Origin: Lamellibrachia columna
Taxonomy: Eukaryota > Annelida > Polychaeta > Sabellida > Siboglinidae
Length of the DNA stretch: 64,000 nucleotides
Direction of reading: 5' to 3'
Assembly: GCA_963662155.1 (NCBI GenBank)
Contig: OY759264.1
Span: 10,431,931-10,495,930 of the forward strand
The translations under genes and the position numbers were made by a program. The notes below the pieces were generated by a model. It was not told the DNA's origin. It made no database searches and saw only the letters and a list, made by a program, of their open reading frames with translations. Below, one piece after another: positions 22,854 to 34,046 of the stretch (positions are counted from its first letter, which is position 1; each line of letters starts with the position of its first letter).

Positions 22854-25347
22854 CTCTGTACTTAACAAAAGTACAAAAGCCTGTAAAATATCTATTCTAA
22901 CATCCTCATCACCCAAATGTGTTTTAATGAACCATAGTTTTTTAATATAAGTTGAACTTTAATACATATTTATGAATATCAACCATTGTTCAGACATTGA
23001 AAGTAAACAATATTTGCCCGGAATTTTCAAATTAACAAACATGGTCAAATTATAAACAAACTGTGGTTCATATAAACATGATTTTGGGAATGCAAACATG
23101 AAACAACTAGTTCAATCAAAGTAGAGTAATATAGTATAGTAAGTATATCTTACACAACATACACACACATACAACAAGCATAAAGAAACATTTCACCAAT
23201 CACTCTATTTCCTCACAAAACCATAATTGTTTGTAATTTACAAAACCATATCAAATTCCATTGTCTACGTACCAAGCAAAACCACACAAAAAGGTATCGG
23301 AGGTATAAATAGGTATTTGGTATCAAATTCACATGGAAATGATATATCCAGCAAAAATGAGGTAACTAGTTGTTTTACTGAAATGAATCCACAATTAAAT
23401 AACTTATGACAATTTTTTTAATCAAAATTGGACAATTAAGACAAAAGATGTGAACTGTGATTTGTCAGTTGATTTTCGTTGTACGCAGCCAATGCCAATG
23501 TTTTTCGCCTGCCAATTTTTTGCCCTGCTCCTTCCAAAAATTGTGTAGACACATCTACACACCACACCAAATTGCCTATGTTGCCATACTGTTACACACC
23601 ACTATTACACACTGTTGTTACACACCACTATTACACACTGTAGTTACACACTGCTACTAGTCTGTTCACACAACACAACACCCTGCCATTCTAAAGCTTA
23701 ACCTCTCGAGGTCCAGCGCAGTCTCACAAGCGACTGATCTCTCCAGACAGGCAAACAATGCTACCTCGCAGTGCTAAATCTATTATGTAATATAAAAAAT
23801 CGCCCTTGCATCTAAATAAAAATCGCCATGTCCAATGCATACAATTAGTAAAATGCGCAATTCTCACTTGGTCAGTGTATCGTCTAAAATGCCACCTCCA
23901 CTTTCACGAGTGCTCGAGTGAAATACTTCAGCTGGGAGTATCCCATCATCACACTCCTATTAAAACCTCCCCCCATATTTCTATTGTAGCTTTCTATAAC
24001 ATGTCCCGAGTGCTGTGTCATCAGCAAACCCTTGCAACTCCTGTACGCAGTGACAATCCATAAACTGACAATCCCGACCACCATATAAACTCTTCGATCG
24101 ATTCTTTTTACATGCCTAAGATCTTGTGCGCGCGAGTGCGTGCGTGCGTGCGTGCGTGCGTGTGTGTGTCATGCGACCAGTGTAGCCACGATACAGCCAT
24201 CCCACACAATAAACGTGCATATGTACATATAGATATATACAAACTGTACACATGTCCACCTGGTGACAGTGACAGCGACGGACACTGCTTGTATGTACAA
24301 TGTTCTGCACGAGTTCCGATGTTACAATATGTACATAGATTCGTTTGTTTGATCGTAATTCCTGCTACCATCCGGTTTCCGATGCCTGTCCACGTGGCAT
24401 GTGCCAATGCATACGACTGCATCATATTCATTTAAAGTCGGAAATACAGTTTCATCAGAGACGGAGAGTCACATCAAAACTCTGCCCAATATAATTGCAC
24501 AGAATTGGATTTCAAATTTCATGATCCACACCCCTTGCAAGCCCCACCCACAGGTAGAATTCGCACCCTATACAAAGTGGGGTGAAACCCATCACCCCCT
24601 GCAGACCCGTCTCGGACATGCGGTTTTAAAATCGGTTTCGTATTGTGAGCAGGAGTGCAATTCAGTTAAAAAAAAAAAAATTGTTTTGCGTTTTAAAATG
24701 CCAGAACCAGGAACGCTATGGTGACAATGACTAGTCATACCTTTCAAGGAGGTAATAAATGGCAGTTCTCATAAAACATTATTAAAACATCCGAGTCGGA
24801 TTTACACCAAAACGCAGATCATCGTACAACGATGCCACAACATGGTTTCATTGGTTCGTCACCGAGCCAATCTCAAGCACAACGTTGGATTCATATTATA
24901 TTACGACGGCTACGACTACTCTGCTGCGACTACGTGTACAGCTGTGTGCCAAGAGGGGGCGCCACTAGAAACGCACACATTGGCAAGTTTGCTGTTAGAA
25001 CATGTTAGCAGTGTAACCGTGGATTTTTAGATGATTTAAATAGGCGGAAGGATTTTTTCGCCACAAGGCACATGTGCGTAGTAATTCATTCAGAAATTGG
25101 TAAACATTTACGGGCATGGCACGTTCAGCCGTTTTAGAAGAGTTAGAAATATGTGATTTTGACAAAACTCGACCAGCATGTCAATGAGATGATGACAACG
25201 GCAGGAAAGAAGTTTCAGAATTTTTGATGGTCCCGTTTTCTTATAATCGTGCAAAATGTTAACATGGTCGTCAATGTGAAACGTAACAGGAGGCTGAACC
25301 CTTATCTCTCAGCTTCGTGGATCCGCCGAGAATATCGTCTGGCAACA
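22854..25347. other. Gene-poor region with small repeats
   Basis: No gene is recognised. A degenerate tandem repeat of TTACACACCACTATTACACACTG type occupies about 23588-23658. A (GTGC)n tract lies at about 24133-24170. A run of 12 A lies near 24669. Open frames around 24108-24435 exist on both strands through the microsatellite and are not credible genes. Confidence 0.4.
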
Positions 25348-25381
25348 GCACTGACCTATATAATATTATATAGGTCAGTGC
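25348..25381. repeat. Perfect 34-bp palindrome
   Basis: GCACTGACCTATATAAT is followed with no spacer by its exact reverse complement. Confidence 0.95.
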
Positions 25382-28300
25382 GCAACAGAAGCATGTTTTG
25401 ACTGTTACCGTCGTCAGATGGCACCACTGGTATACGCAAAAATTATGGCGTCATCAATCTTTGAAGTAATCTGACGTATTGGTGCATTTTCGTGATATTG
25501 TGACCAGTTCTGGTCTTACCTTATTATCTGAGTTTTTTCAATAGTCCGCAGTCCTTTTTTAGACACTTCGGTGTGATAAAGTATGTTGTGCAGTGTATAA
25601 CCCTTTTTAATTTTTTTTATTATTTGCGAAGTTTTTTAGTGTCACAAAAAAGGGCATTTTTTACACTAGGAATAGAGTCCATTTTTTGTGATCTGGATGT
25701 TTATAGGCTGCACTGCCACTGAATGTAAGGGCAAACGGCATAATAATTGTGGTGCTATCATGTCAGTAGAAGCTGTAATTGTTGACCATAACACTAACCT
25801 TACAGTGACCTGATTATTTGACCTCCATTGATATATTTACATTGATAAATTACCTATTTTAACCATAAATAATTATGCACGACAGTGGTGTTTACAAATG
25901 TACTGGGCAAATGGTGTACACAATTAACTTTACTACAATGTGATCTTTTGGAGACTGAATTATGTATAATTAAAGATGCCTCCTGAATAAAATGTTTTTG
26001 CTTGTCTTTTTTTCAAGTTCATTTTGCGAAAATTCAAGCCTACCTAGTATCCACTACGACGCCACAATTAAATTACTTAATAAAACTCGAAATGCCGAAA
26101 AATTTAAATTTTCACATTTGGTCAAATTTCATAACTTTATCATGTAATCGGTGAGAGGATGGAAGTCATGCCCATGATCGGCATTGACTCGCACAGAGTT
26201 TTCCATTTTGGATATCCACTATTTTGAGTCCTACCAGATTTATTATTATTTAATTAACTTTTATTTATTATTTAAGATTTATTAACATTTATAACATGCC
26301 ATGTATCTGGGTGAAACACCTGCTCAAAGGCTCTAGAGTTGTACATATATAAGTAAAATACATTAGAATGAGCTAAAACAGATAAAAGGAATAAATTAAA
26401 TGACTAAAATAAATAAGGTGCTTAAATTAGTTAAAGAAATAGGTAGAATAAGTTAGTTTATAAAACATCAGCAAATACATAAATCAAATGTATAGCTAAA
26501 ATGTCACTGGAATATCACTGCTGCAAAGTTGCCTGCCGGAACAAATGAGTCTGCATTCCTGTCATGAGGCAGAATCAGCACAGCCACCAAGAATGAACAA
26601 CATGTCAATTCTTTTGATTTAAAAAAAATACGCACTTTTTAATTAAACCGACTGCGGATATTACAATTCACACACCACATATTAGAGCATCAACAAACCA
26701 GATACATGACAGGCAAAATATGTAGAATCTGTAGTGTTTACTGTATAATTATAAAGAACACCAATATATTCTTGCATATGGAAATAATTGTTTGAAAAAA
26801 CACAATTTATTATACTTTGTAATTTCCTGCATGCATAATGCAACAATATTTATAGTCCAATGTCAAAACTGGTTTACAGTACACTGCAGGCTCAATACAT
26901 CAATATTCATATTTCACTGTGTCATGAAATAATATCCTGTACTTCAACAAAAAGTAATGTTTATTTATTGTTCACTGTAGGCTGATATGAAGACATGGAA
27001 AAAGACAATACCCAAAATTGGCATCGGCCTGTCATGAAAGGAACTATGAAGAAAACCATAATAATAGTACATTGCAGCAATATCATTCATATATCCAATC
27101 CATGTCAATGTTCACATGACATTATAGGCTTATTGCAACTCATGTTTATATGACATTGTCGGCTAAGTATACACATATTCACTGTTTCATAAATCCATGC
27201 ATGTGTAATGTGTGGATTTCACAGCCTGATATGCAATATTTGGCTGATCTAGACATGCCAAAATTTCTAGTGAAGCTGTCATGCAAAGTTCATTCTGGAT
27301 GTGGATCCTCTCGGCTGGAGTAACTGTTGCAGCACATAATCTTCATAGAAGTCACTGGCCCTACAATAACAGGAATGTAAAATAGGAATAGGAATGTAAA
27401 ATAATTAAATTAGTAGTTATTACCGTATGCACTATATACTACAAAGTATGGTCATAGGAAGTTACTCGAACTTGTCTAGTTTTAGTACCCATTGTTACAT
27501 TATGTAACAGATGAATATCAATATTGATGGATATCAATGAATATTGTTCATTGCCACAGGTCAAAGTGTGATAAATTTACAAATGTGTACAATCAGCCCA
27601 AACGAGATCTGACTGATTGAAACTTAATTATAGGTGTTGCAGACAGTAGACAACCAAAACATGTTTATAATATAATTTAATCAAACAAAATGCATACTGT
27701 ACACATGCACAAATTGGCCACCATTAATAATGGGCTACTTTAAAAACAGCCTTGTCACAGTTGTAGAATTTTAAAGTTAATGACATGTTTTAAATTAGCT
27801 GTTGTTGTTAACATTGGCATAGTAAATTGACTAGGGGATGGCATAGGTAACTGAAGTGTATTTTGTGTATTGTTGGGGCATGACAATTGTGAGTTGAAGT
27901 CACGTTCAGCAGGAACCATAGGCACATTTTTGAACAACAATGCCACATGTACACCACTAATATTTGGAGAAACCAAAAAAGTGGCTCATCTGCCCCTGAT
28001 ATATCCCTGGGTGCAACTGCCACCATACCCTGTTACAGGGACCATGATTGTTAGTAAATATCTGTGAAATGTTGCTACATTGTTGTTTTGTGGAAAGCAA
28101 TACTGATCCATTGTTATTTCTTATTTAATTAGGCATGTTGAGCAATATTATTATTCATGTGTATTGTTTTACATCAGAACATCATAATTTATCATATTTT
28201 ATGTGTGTACAACATAACAAGTGCCCAATGTGTTAAGTTGGTGGCATGCAGGAATTAAATTATTAAAAACAGATCTTGTTATCAAGTAATACTTGCCATA

Positions 28301-28519
28301 ATTGTTATTGTTATGCTTTTTTCATAATTGTCTATGTAGCATTGCACAGGAAGGAAGGTTTATAGCATCCACTCATTACCACAATTTCCTCCCTTATATA
28401 CATATACACAGTACACATCTAATGTAAGTGGATCAACCAATCAAGTACAGTTAAAATCAGAAAATCAGACTTTTACAGGGGTTATGATTTGTGAATGATT
28501 TTCATTGAAAATCAAGTTC
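25382..28519. other. Gene-poor AT-rich region
   Basis: No gene is recognised. A copy of the dispersed repeat seen at 15120-15530 lies in reverse orientation at about 26000-26270. Between 26880 and 27260 the motif TTCATAT/TTCACTGTxxCATGA/GGCTGATATG recurs loosely and may be an old degenerate tandem repeat. Conflicting short open frames at 27755-28067 have no recognisable domains. Confidence 0.4.
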
Positions 28520-29296
28520 TCAGTGCAACTTCGCATATACCTTTACAACCAACAAAACTAATAACTCGGATACATCCAACAACATAAATTCAGAATTGGC
28601 TAAAATAATGGACTGGTTAGCAGTCAACAAATTGTCCCGAATGCCGAGAAAACAAAACTGATGAATTTTCACTATAAACAGAAACAACTAAAGAACATTG
28701 AAGTACCCAACATTAAAATCAACAATATGCCAATTGAGCGGGTGACACAATTTAAATTTCTTGGAGTCATAATAGACTCCAACTTAACATGGTCTCCTCA
28801 TCAAAATTTTATAGTCAGCAAATTATCAAGGATACGTGGCATTCTCTCTAGATTAAAACATTGTGTACCAGTGTACATACTAAAGATGATATACTCTTCG
28901 TTATTTATGTCACACCTAAGTTATGGCATACTAACATGGGGCTGCAAAATTTACACAAGGATAAATAAATTACAAAAACAATCAATTAGGTCTATCTCAA
29001 ACAGTAAATATAACTCACGTAGTACACCTTTACTTAAAGAACTTGAACCATTAAAAGCAGACGACCTCTTTAAACTGTCATTCGTGAAGTTTTTCTACAG
29101 ATGTAAAAATGGAAACATTCAAGAATATGTTTAAGACATGTTCATTGCTGATGAAACGGTATCATCTAAGCCAAAAAGACAACGAAGTGACCCCCCAACG
29201 CTACAATATGATAGATAATTTCCCCAAAAACTGTTACTGTGGCATACATATTAACCAAACTAACACAATATATTGCTGCCTTTGCATCAGACATAT
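28520..29296 (+). pseudogene. LINE (jockey/CR1-like) reverse transcriptase fragment, left part
   Basis: The frame from about 28661 encodes a reverse transcriptase C-terminal region: FKFLGVIIDSNLTW, SRIRGILSRLKH, SLFMSHLSYGILTWG, INKLQKQSIR. It is clearly related to the intact element at 39364-42516 (FNFLGLILDTHLNW, INKLKHVLP). Upstream, 28540-28660 reads as the preceding WLAVNKLS region with stops. The fragment is cut at about 29296 by the RTE-like element, and its C-terminus and 3' end resume at about 32187. Confidence 0.8.
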
Positions 29297-32186
29297 TACT
29301 TACTTACTTAGGCCCTTAACTCCTCCTGGAGCATAGGCCATCCACAACATTTCTCCAATGCCTCCTGTCTTGGGCAATCCTCTCCAGTTGTTGCCAGCCA
29401 TTCCCTGTTTGCTTGATGTCTGCCTCGAGGTCATGCCGCCAGGTGTTTTTTGGTCTCCCCCTCTTTCTCTTGCCTTGGGGGTTCCATGTCAGGATCTGTC
29501 TGGTTATGTTTGTGCTTGGCTTTCTCAAGGTATGGCAATGCCATCCCCATCTCCTCTTAAGGATCTCTATCTCTATTTGGGCTTGGTGTGTTCTATCCCA
29601 GAGGTCTTAGTTACTCACCCTGTCCATCCAGTGTATTCGGAGAATTCTTCTCAGGCAATGGTTGACAAATGTCTGGATCCTTATCAGCAACACGGACTTT
29701 ACATTTGTGTTAAACAAGCATATTTTTGTGGTTTCTCCAATTACCTTTGACTTCCACACATTTCTCAACAGGTGGAAAGCTACCCTTGCTTTGCTGATTC
29801 TTTTCTTTACATCAGCCTCTGTCCCTCCATGCGTATCCACTATGCTGCCTACATATCTGAAATCTTTGACCTCTTCCAGTGTCTCTCCCTCAAGCATGAT
29901 TGGTGTTTCGCAAGTAGCATTTGTTCTCAGGATTTTTGTTTTCCTTTTGTTGATTTTCAACCCTACCCGCTCTGAAATCAATGCAGTTCTGTTGTTTTGT
30001 CCTGCATCTGCCTATGGCTGTGAGACAGGAGTGCAAGGTCATCCGCAAAGTCCAGGTCATCAAGTTGGGTCAGCATCGTCCACTGGATTCCATTTCATTT
30101 CTCCTTGGTTGCTGTTTTCATGACCCAGTCTATGACTAGAATGAAGAGGAATGATGACAGTAAGCATCCCTGTCTCACCCCCGTCCTAACCTCAAAGTTC
30201 TTTGTAAGTTGACCTTCATGAATGACTCTGCATGACATTCCCTCATAGTAGTTTTTGATCATGTTGACTAGTTTCTTGGGCACCCCATAGTGTCTTAGCA
30301 CTTTCCAGAGTGTCTCCCTGTCCACACTGTCAAAGGCTTTCTCGTAATCAACAAAGTTGATGTATAGGGATGAGTTCAATTCGATGGATTGTTCCACTAT
30401 GATTCGCAGTGTTGCAATCTGGTCAGTACACGATCTGTCCAGCCTGAAGCCTGCTTGCTATTCACGCAAAGTTTGGTCCACTTTGCTTTTCATTCTCTCT
30501 AGGATTATTCTGTTTAGAATCTTCCCAGGTACTGATAACAACGTGCTTCCTCTGTAGTTATCACAGTGGCTCAGGTCTCCTTTCTTGGGAATTTTGATAA
30601 GGTAACCTTCCTTCCATTCTGCTGGAATTTCTTCTTTTTCCAAGATCTCAAAAAGACTGTACAGCATTTCTACTGAAGTATTTACATCTGCCTTTAGTGC
30701 TTCTGCAGGGATACCATCAGGGCCTGCTATTTTCCCATTTTTCATATGTGCAATTGCCTTTTTTATCTCTTCTCTAGTGGGTTTATTACAGTATATTGGG
30801 AGATCTGTCTCAGCTGGTTGGATGTCTGGTTGATTCTGCGGTGCTGGTCTGTTGAGCAGCTCTTCAAAATGCTCTGCCCATCTGTTAAGCTGTTTGTCTG
30901 CCCCCATCAGGACGCTCCCATTTTTGTCTCTAATTGGCCGCTCTGATTTCTTAAACTTTCCAGCTAACTTCCTTGTTGTATCGTAAAGTTGCTTCATGTT
31001 CCTGCTAGCTGCTGCATTTTCTGCCTCCTCGAAGTTCCTTTTGTCTGTTTTGACACTTTTCTTCACCTCTCTATTTGCTGCTGTGTGCTCTTTCTGAGCT
31101 ATTACCTTTGCCGCCCTTGTGCGGCTGCTGTTGACTGCTTCCTTCTTGTCTCTTCTGGTCTGTATTTTCCTCATTGTTTCTACTGAAATCCAGTCTTTCT
31201 GTTGGGGTTTCCTTCTGCCAATTATCTCTTCGCATGTGGTGTTTACTGCATCCTTGATGAGACTCCACTGGCTGTTGATGTCTACTCCCTCATCTTCATC
31301 ATACAGTTCTTGCAGGACTTTGAATCTATTAGCTAATGCTACTTTATATTCTTCTGCTGTGCTTGGATCCTTCAGGAAATCCACATTATATCTTGCCTTT
31401 CGTCTTTCTTGTTCTACTCCATTTCTTCTTAGCTTGAGTGTTAGCCTGGCTGTTACAAGGTGGTGATCAGACGCAACGTCAGTGCCTCTCTTCACACGCA
31501 CGTCTTGTAGTGATCTTCTAAACATTTTGTTTATGCCGATGTGGTCTATCTGATTTTCAGTGACTTGGTCAGGAGATACCCATGTCGCCTTATGTATTCT
31601 TTTGTGTGTGAACACGCTTCCCCCAGTCACAATGTTGTTTATTGCACAGGCATTCACAAACCACTCCCCATTGTCATTCATCACACCCAGCCCATGAACC
31701 CCCATCACATTTTCATTTCCTTGGTTGTCCGATCCAATCTTTGCATTGAAATCCCCCATAATCAGGTTGATGTTTTTATCCCCTAAATTGCTGATGATAT
31801 CAAGGAGTGGTTGTAGAATTCATCTTTGGTTTCGTCAGTCTTGTCGTTGGTTGGTGCGTAGCACTGCACTATGTTAATTTTAATCCTTTTGTTCTTTGTT
31901 CTAAAGGATGCTGTTATGCACCTCGGTCCTCTGGCCAATAAGTGCTCTCTGTGCCTCCTTCCCCAATAAGAGGGCAACCCCCTCTGAGTGAGGGGCATCA
32001 TCTTCCTTGTGTCCGGAGTATAGTATAATCTCTCCTGTTGTTAGTCGCAGTCATCCTGACTGGGTCCATTGGGTTTCGCAGAGCCCGGGTAGAGCGAGGT
32101 TGAATCTCCGCATTTCTGCTGCCACTTGGGCAGTTTTCCCCGCCTCGTACATTGTTCGCACATTCCATGTGCCGATGTTTAAATAC
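29297..32186 (-). mobile_element. RTE/BovB-like non-LTR retrotransposon, inactive, on the minus strand
   Basis: Reading leftward from about 32186 the element starts in its endonuclease domain (GTWNVRTMYEAGK, then CETQWTQSG) and ends with the family's C-terminal tail ([20 protein letters not shown]) and a (TAAG)n 3' terminus at 29297-29310. Pieces in order are endonuclease about 32186-31760 with stops; 31759-30458, 433 codons open (MGDFNAKIG, ATWVSPD, SDHHL, then the reverse transcriptase N-terminus with GPDGIPAE); 30397-30095 (VDYEKAFDSVDR, GVRQGC); the FADD catalytic motif about 30060; and 29981-29607 and 29528-29316. The break at 30455 is a single in-frame stop. The 5' end appears slightly truncated. 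Its endonuclease matches the kind found in the bovine Bcnt/CFDP2 protein, the established marker of this clade. It sits inside another LINE. Confidence 0.88.
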
Positions 32187-32742
32187 GACACAGAATGTAA
32201 TATTAAAAACTGCTATATCTGCAAAAATAATATGCCAGCTGAAAACTAGAAATGTATGGAATGCAATGTAATGTTAAACTAGGTTTTCAGATAATATTAC
32301 TTCTATTGTCTATTATCAAAATATTATATTTTCTCTATATAACTACGTCTTAACTCATGAAAGAATACTAAACAAACACCAAAACTTACTGGATTAACTC
32401 ATAACTGATTGAAACACTCAATGGAAATGTCCACTGAAACTAATATAGTATGTAATTGTACAATTTGTGAATGAAATATGAATGGATGAAATATTTTTAG
32501 AACTTTTGATTTATTATGGCTGTTTTTTTGATTGATTTTTTTTATTATTACTACTGTCATCATCATCATCAGTATTGTTAGTACTATTAGCACTTTTAGT
32601 TTTTGTACATAGCCATAGGGAGGCCTGTATGACAGCGATCTTTCAGGTGTTAGTGCAGGCCTCCATGGAACATAATTATTATCTGTTATTTGACAACGCA
32701 CATGTATGATCTAAACAAATAAACTTTACTTCACTTCACAAC
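32187..32742 (+). pseudogene. LINE (jockey/CR1-like) fragment, right part with 3' UTR and tail
   Basis: Immediately right of the RTE-like element the frame reads ECNIKNCYICKNN before a stop at 32247-32249. This matches the C-terminal CTEVNCYTC of the intact LINE at 39364. A 3' untranslated region follows and ends AATAAACTTTACTTCACTTCAC with a short TTCAC tandem tail. I infer this is the displaced end of the fragment at 28520-29296. The LTR element begins at the very next bases. Confidence 0.7.
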
Positions 32743-32905
32743 TGTCATGTTAGCCGGTGCCGCCCTCTATTAGTTGAACACTGAACAAGCATTTTAGGAC
32801 ACCGACGCGATGCTGCTGGACGTGCTTGATTGTATCTCAGTCACTGATTCTAAAATAATAAAAGCGGTTATTAAACACGTGTTTTACTAATGTAATTACA
32901 CGACA
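32743..32905 (+). repeat. 5' LTR
   Basis: 163 bp, beginning TGTCATGTTAGCC and ending TTACACGACA. It lacks the 21-bp piece around GACGCACTTCCGAAGG found in the 3' LTR. An AATAAAA polyadenylation-type signal lies near its right end. Confidence 0.95.
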
Positions 32906-32923
32906 TGGTGGCAGACGGCGGGC
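32906..32923 (+). other. Probable tRNA primer-binding site
   Basis: TGGTGGCAGACGGCGGGC directly follows the 5' LTR. The TGG start is typical of a site complementary to a tRNA 3' end. I did not assign the tRNA. Confidence 0.6.
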
Positions 32924-33095
32924 GTAAGTAAAGCCACGCCCAGAAAATGCAGAAAGTCGCAAGACACAACATCGAACGTTCAAATGAGCGCTACGAATAC
33001 CGGTACGCAATAAACTGTTGTCTGTACTAATCTCGTAACGAGGTCACAGATACAGTCAAGCCTCAAGGACAGTGAATGTTACAGCTGTAAACAAT

Positions 33096-34046
33096 ATGCC
33101 GCATTTTAAACAACCGGACGAGTTTAATTTCACCCAACCAGCCGAATGGCCGACATGGAGCCGGAGATTCCAACGGTTTAGGCTGGCTGAGAAATTGCAT
33201 AAAGAAGATGGTGACATACAAGTCAGTTCGTTACTGTACGCAATGGGGCAGGAATCAGAAACTATCATGAGAACATTCGCACTTACAGAAGTAGAACAAA
33301 AGAACTTTGACACTGTCATGGGTAAATTTGATTGCTACTTTCGCCCAAAAGTGAACTATATAGAATATAGAGTGGCATTCCAACAACGGGCACAAAAACA
33401 CGAGGAGTCGATTGAACAATTCATAAGAGCCTTGTATGAGATAGCTGAAAATTGCAACTATGGTGAACAGAAACACGAGAATATCCGTGATAGAATCATC
33501 ATAGGGTGCCGGGACAAAGAGCTGTCTCGATCCCTTCGCTTAAAGGGAAATGAATTAACATTAGACGACGCTATCGCTACTGCCAGGCAATATGAACAGG
33601 TCAAATGCCAACTAAATGTCAAACAATCAGCAGACGTCGACGAGGTGACATCGATGTTCAGGAACATGTCTCAGAAAAGCAACCGGGGCTACAAAACAGC
33701 TAGAAAACACAGCCGTCGTCCCGCAACCGAGCCAAGACATGACTGGCGTAGACAGGGTCACGCAGCAGCCTGTGGTCGATGTGGTCGATCGCACAAACCA
33801 GACGACGTGTGTCCTGCTCGTGACCGAAAATGCAGAAAATGTGACAAAATCGGACATTTCCAACAAATGTGCCGGACAAGAAACGTGAAGGAAGTTACAT
33901 CCACGAAACCACAGCATAACAAACACAACTGCTTTCTTGGATCTGTAACCAAAGGCAGAAGGAAGAACCGTGGTGTGTGTCGCTTCAAATCGGGACGTCG
34001 AGCGTGTCGTTCAAGATTGATTCAGGCGCTGATGTCACGACACTAG
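33096..34046 (+). CDS. gag-like protein of the LTR element
   Basis: The ATG at 33096 opens a frame of about 316 codons (an upstream GTG is not a plausible start). The N-terminal two thirds is a capsid-like helical region (FNFTQPAEWPTWSRRFQRF, then YRVAFQQRAQKHEES). It ends with zinc-knuckle sequence: CGRCGRSH...C followed by the canonical CRKCDKIGHFQQMC (C-x2-C-x4-H-x4-C) near 33830-33875. Such proteins form the retrotransposon's cytoplasmic particle and bind its RNA. The pol frame overlaps its end in the -1 register, the usual arrangement for expression by ribosomal frameshifting; I have not identified the slippery site. This frame is unbroken. Confidence 0.9.
   Translation: MPHFKQPDEFNFTQPAEWPTWSRRFQRFRLAEKLHKEDGDIQVSSLLYAMGQESETIMRTFALTEVEQKNFDTVMGKFDCYFRPKVNYIEYRVAFQQRAQKHEESIEQFIRALYEIAENCNYGEQKHENIRDRIIIGCRDKELSRSLRLKGNELTLDDAIATARQYEQVKCQLNVKQSADVDEVTSMFRNMSQKSNRGYKTARKHSRRPATEPRHDWRRQGHAAACGRCGRSHKPDDVCPARDRKCRKCDKIGHFQQMCRTRNVKEVTSTKPQHNKHNCFLGSVTKGRRKNRGVCRFKSGRRACRSRLIQALMSRH

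Noticed and set aside
24108..24435. Overlapping 107-codon frames on both strands
   Set aside because: They pass through a GTGC microsatellite and show no domain or splice support.
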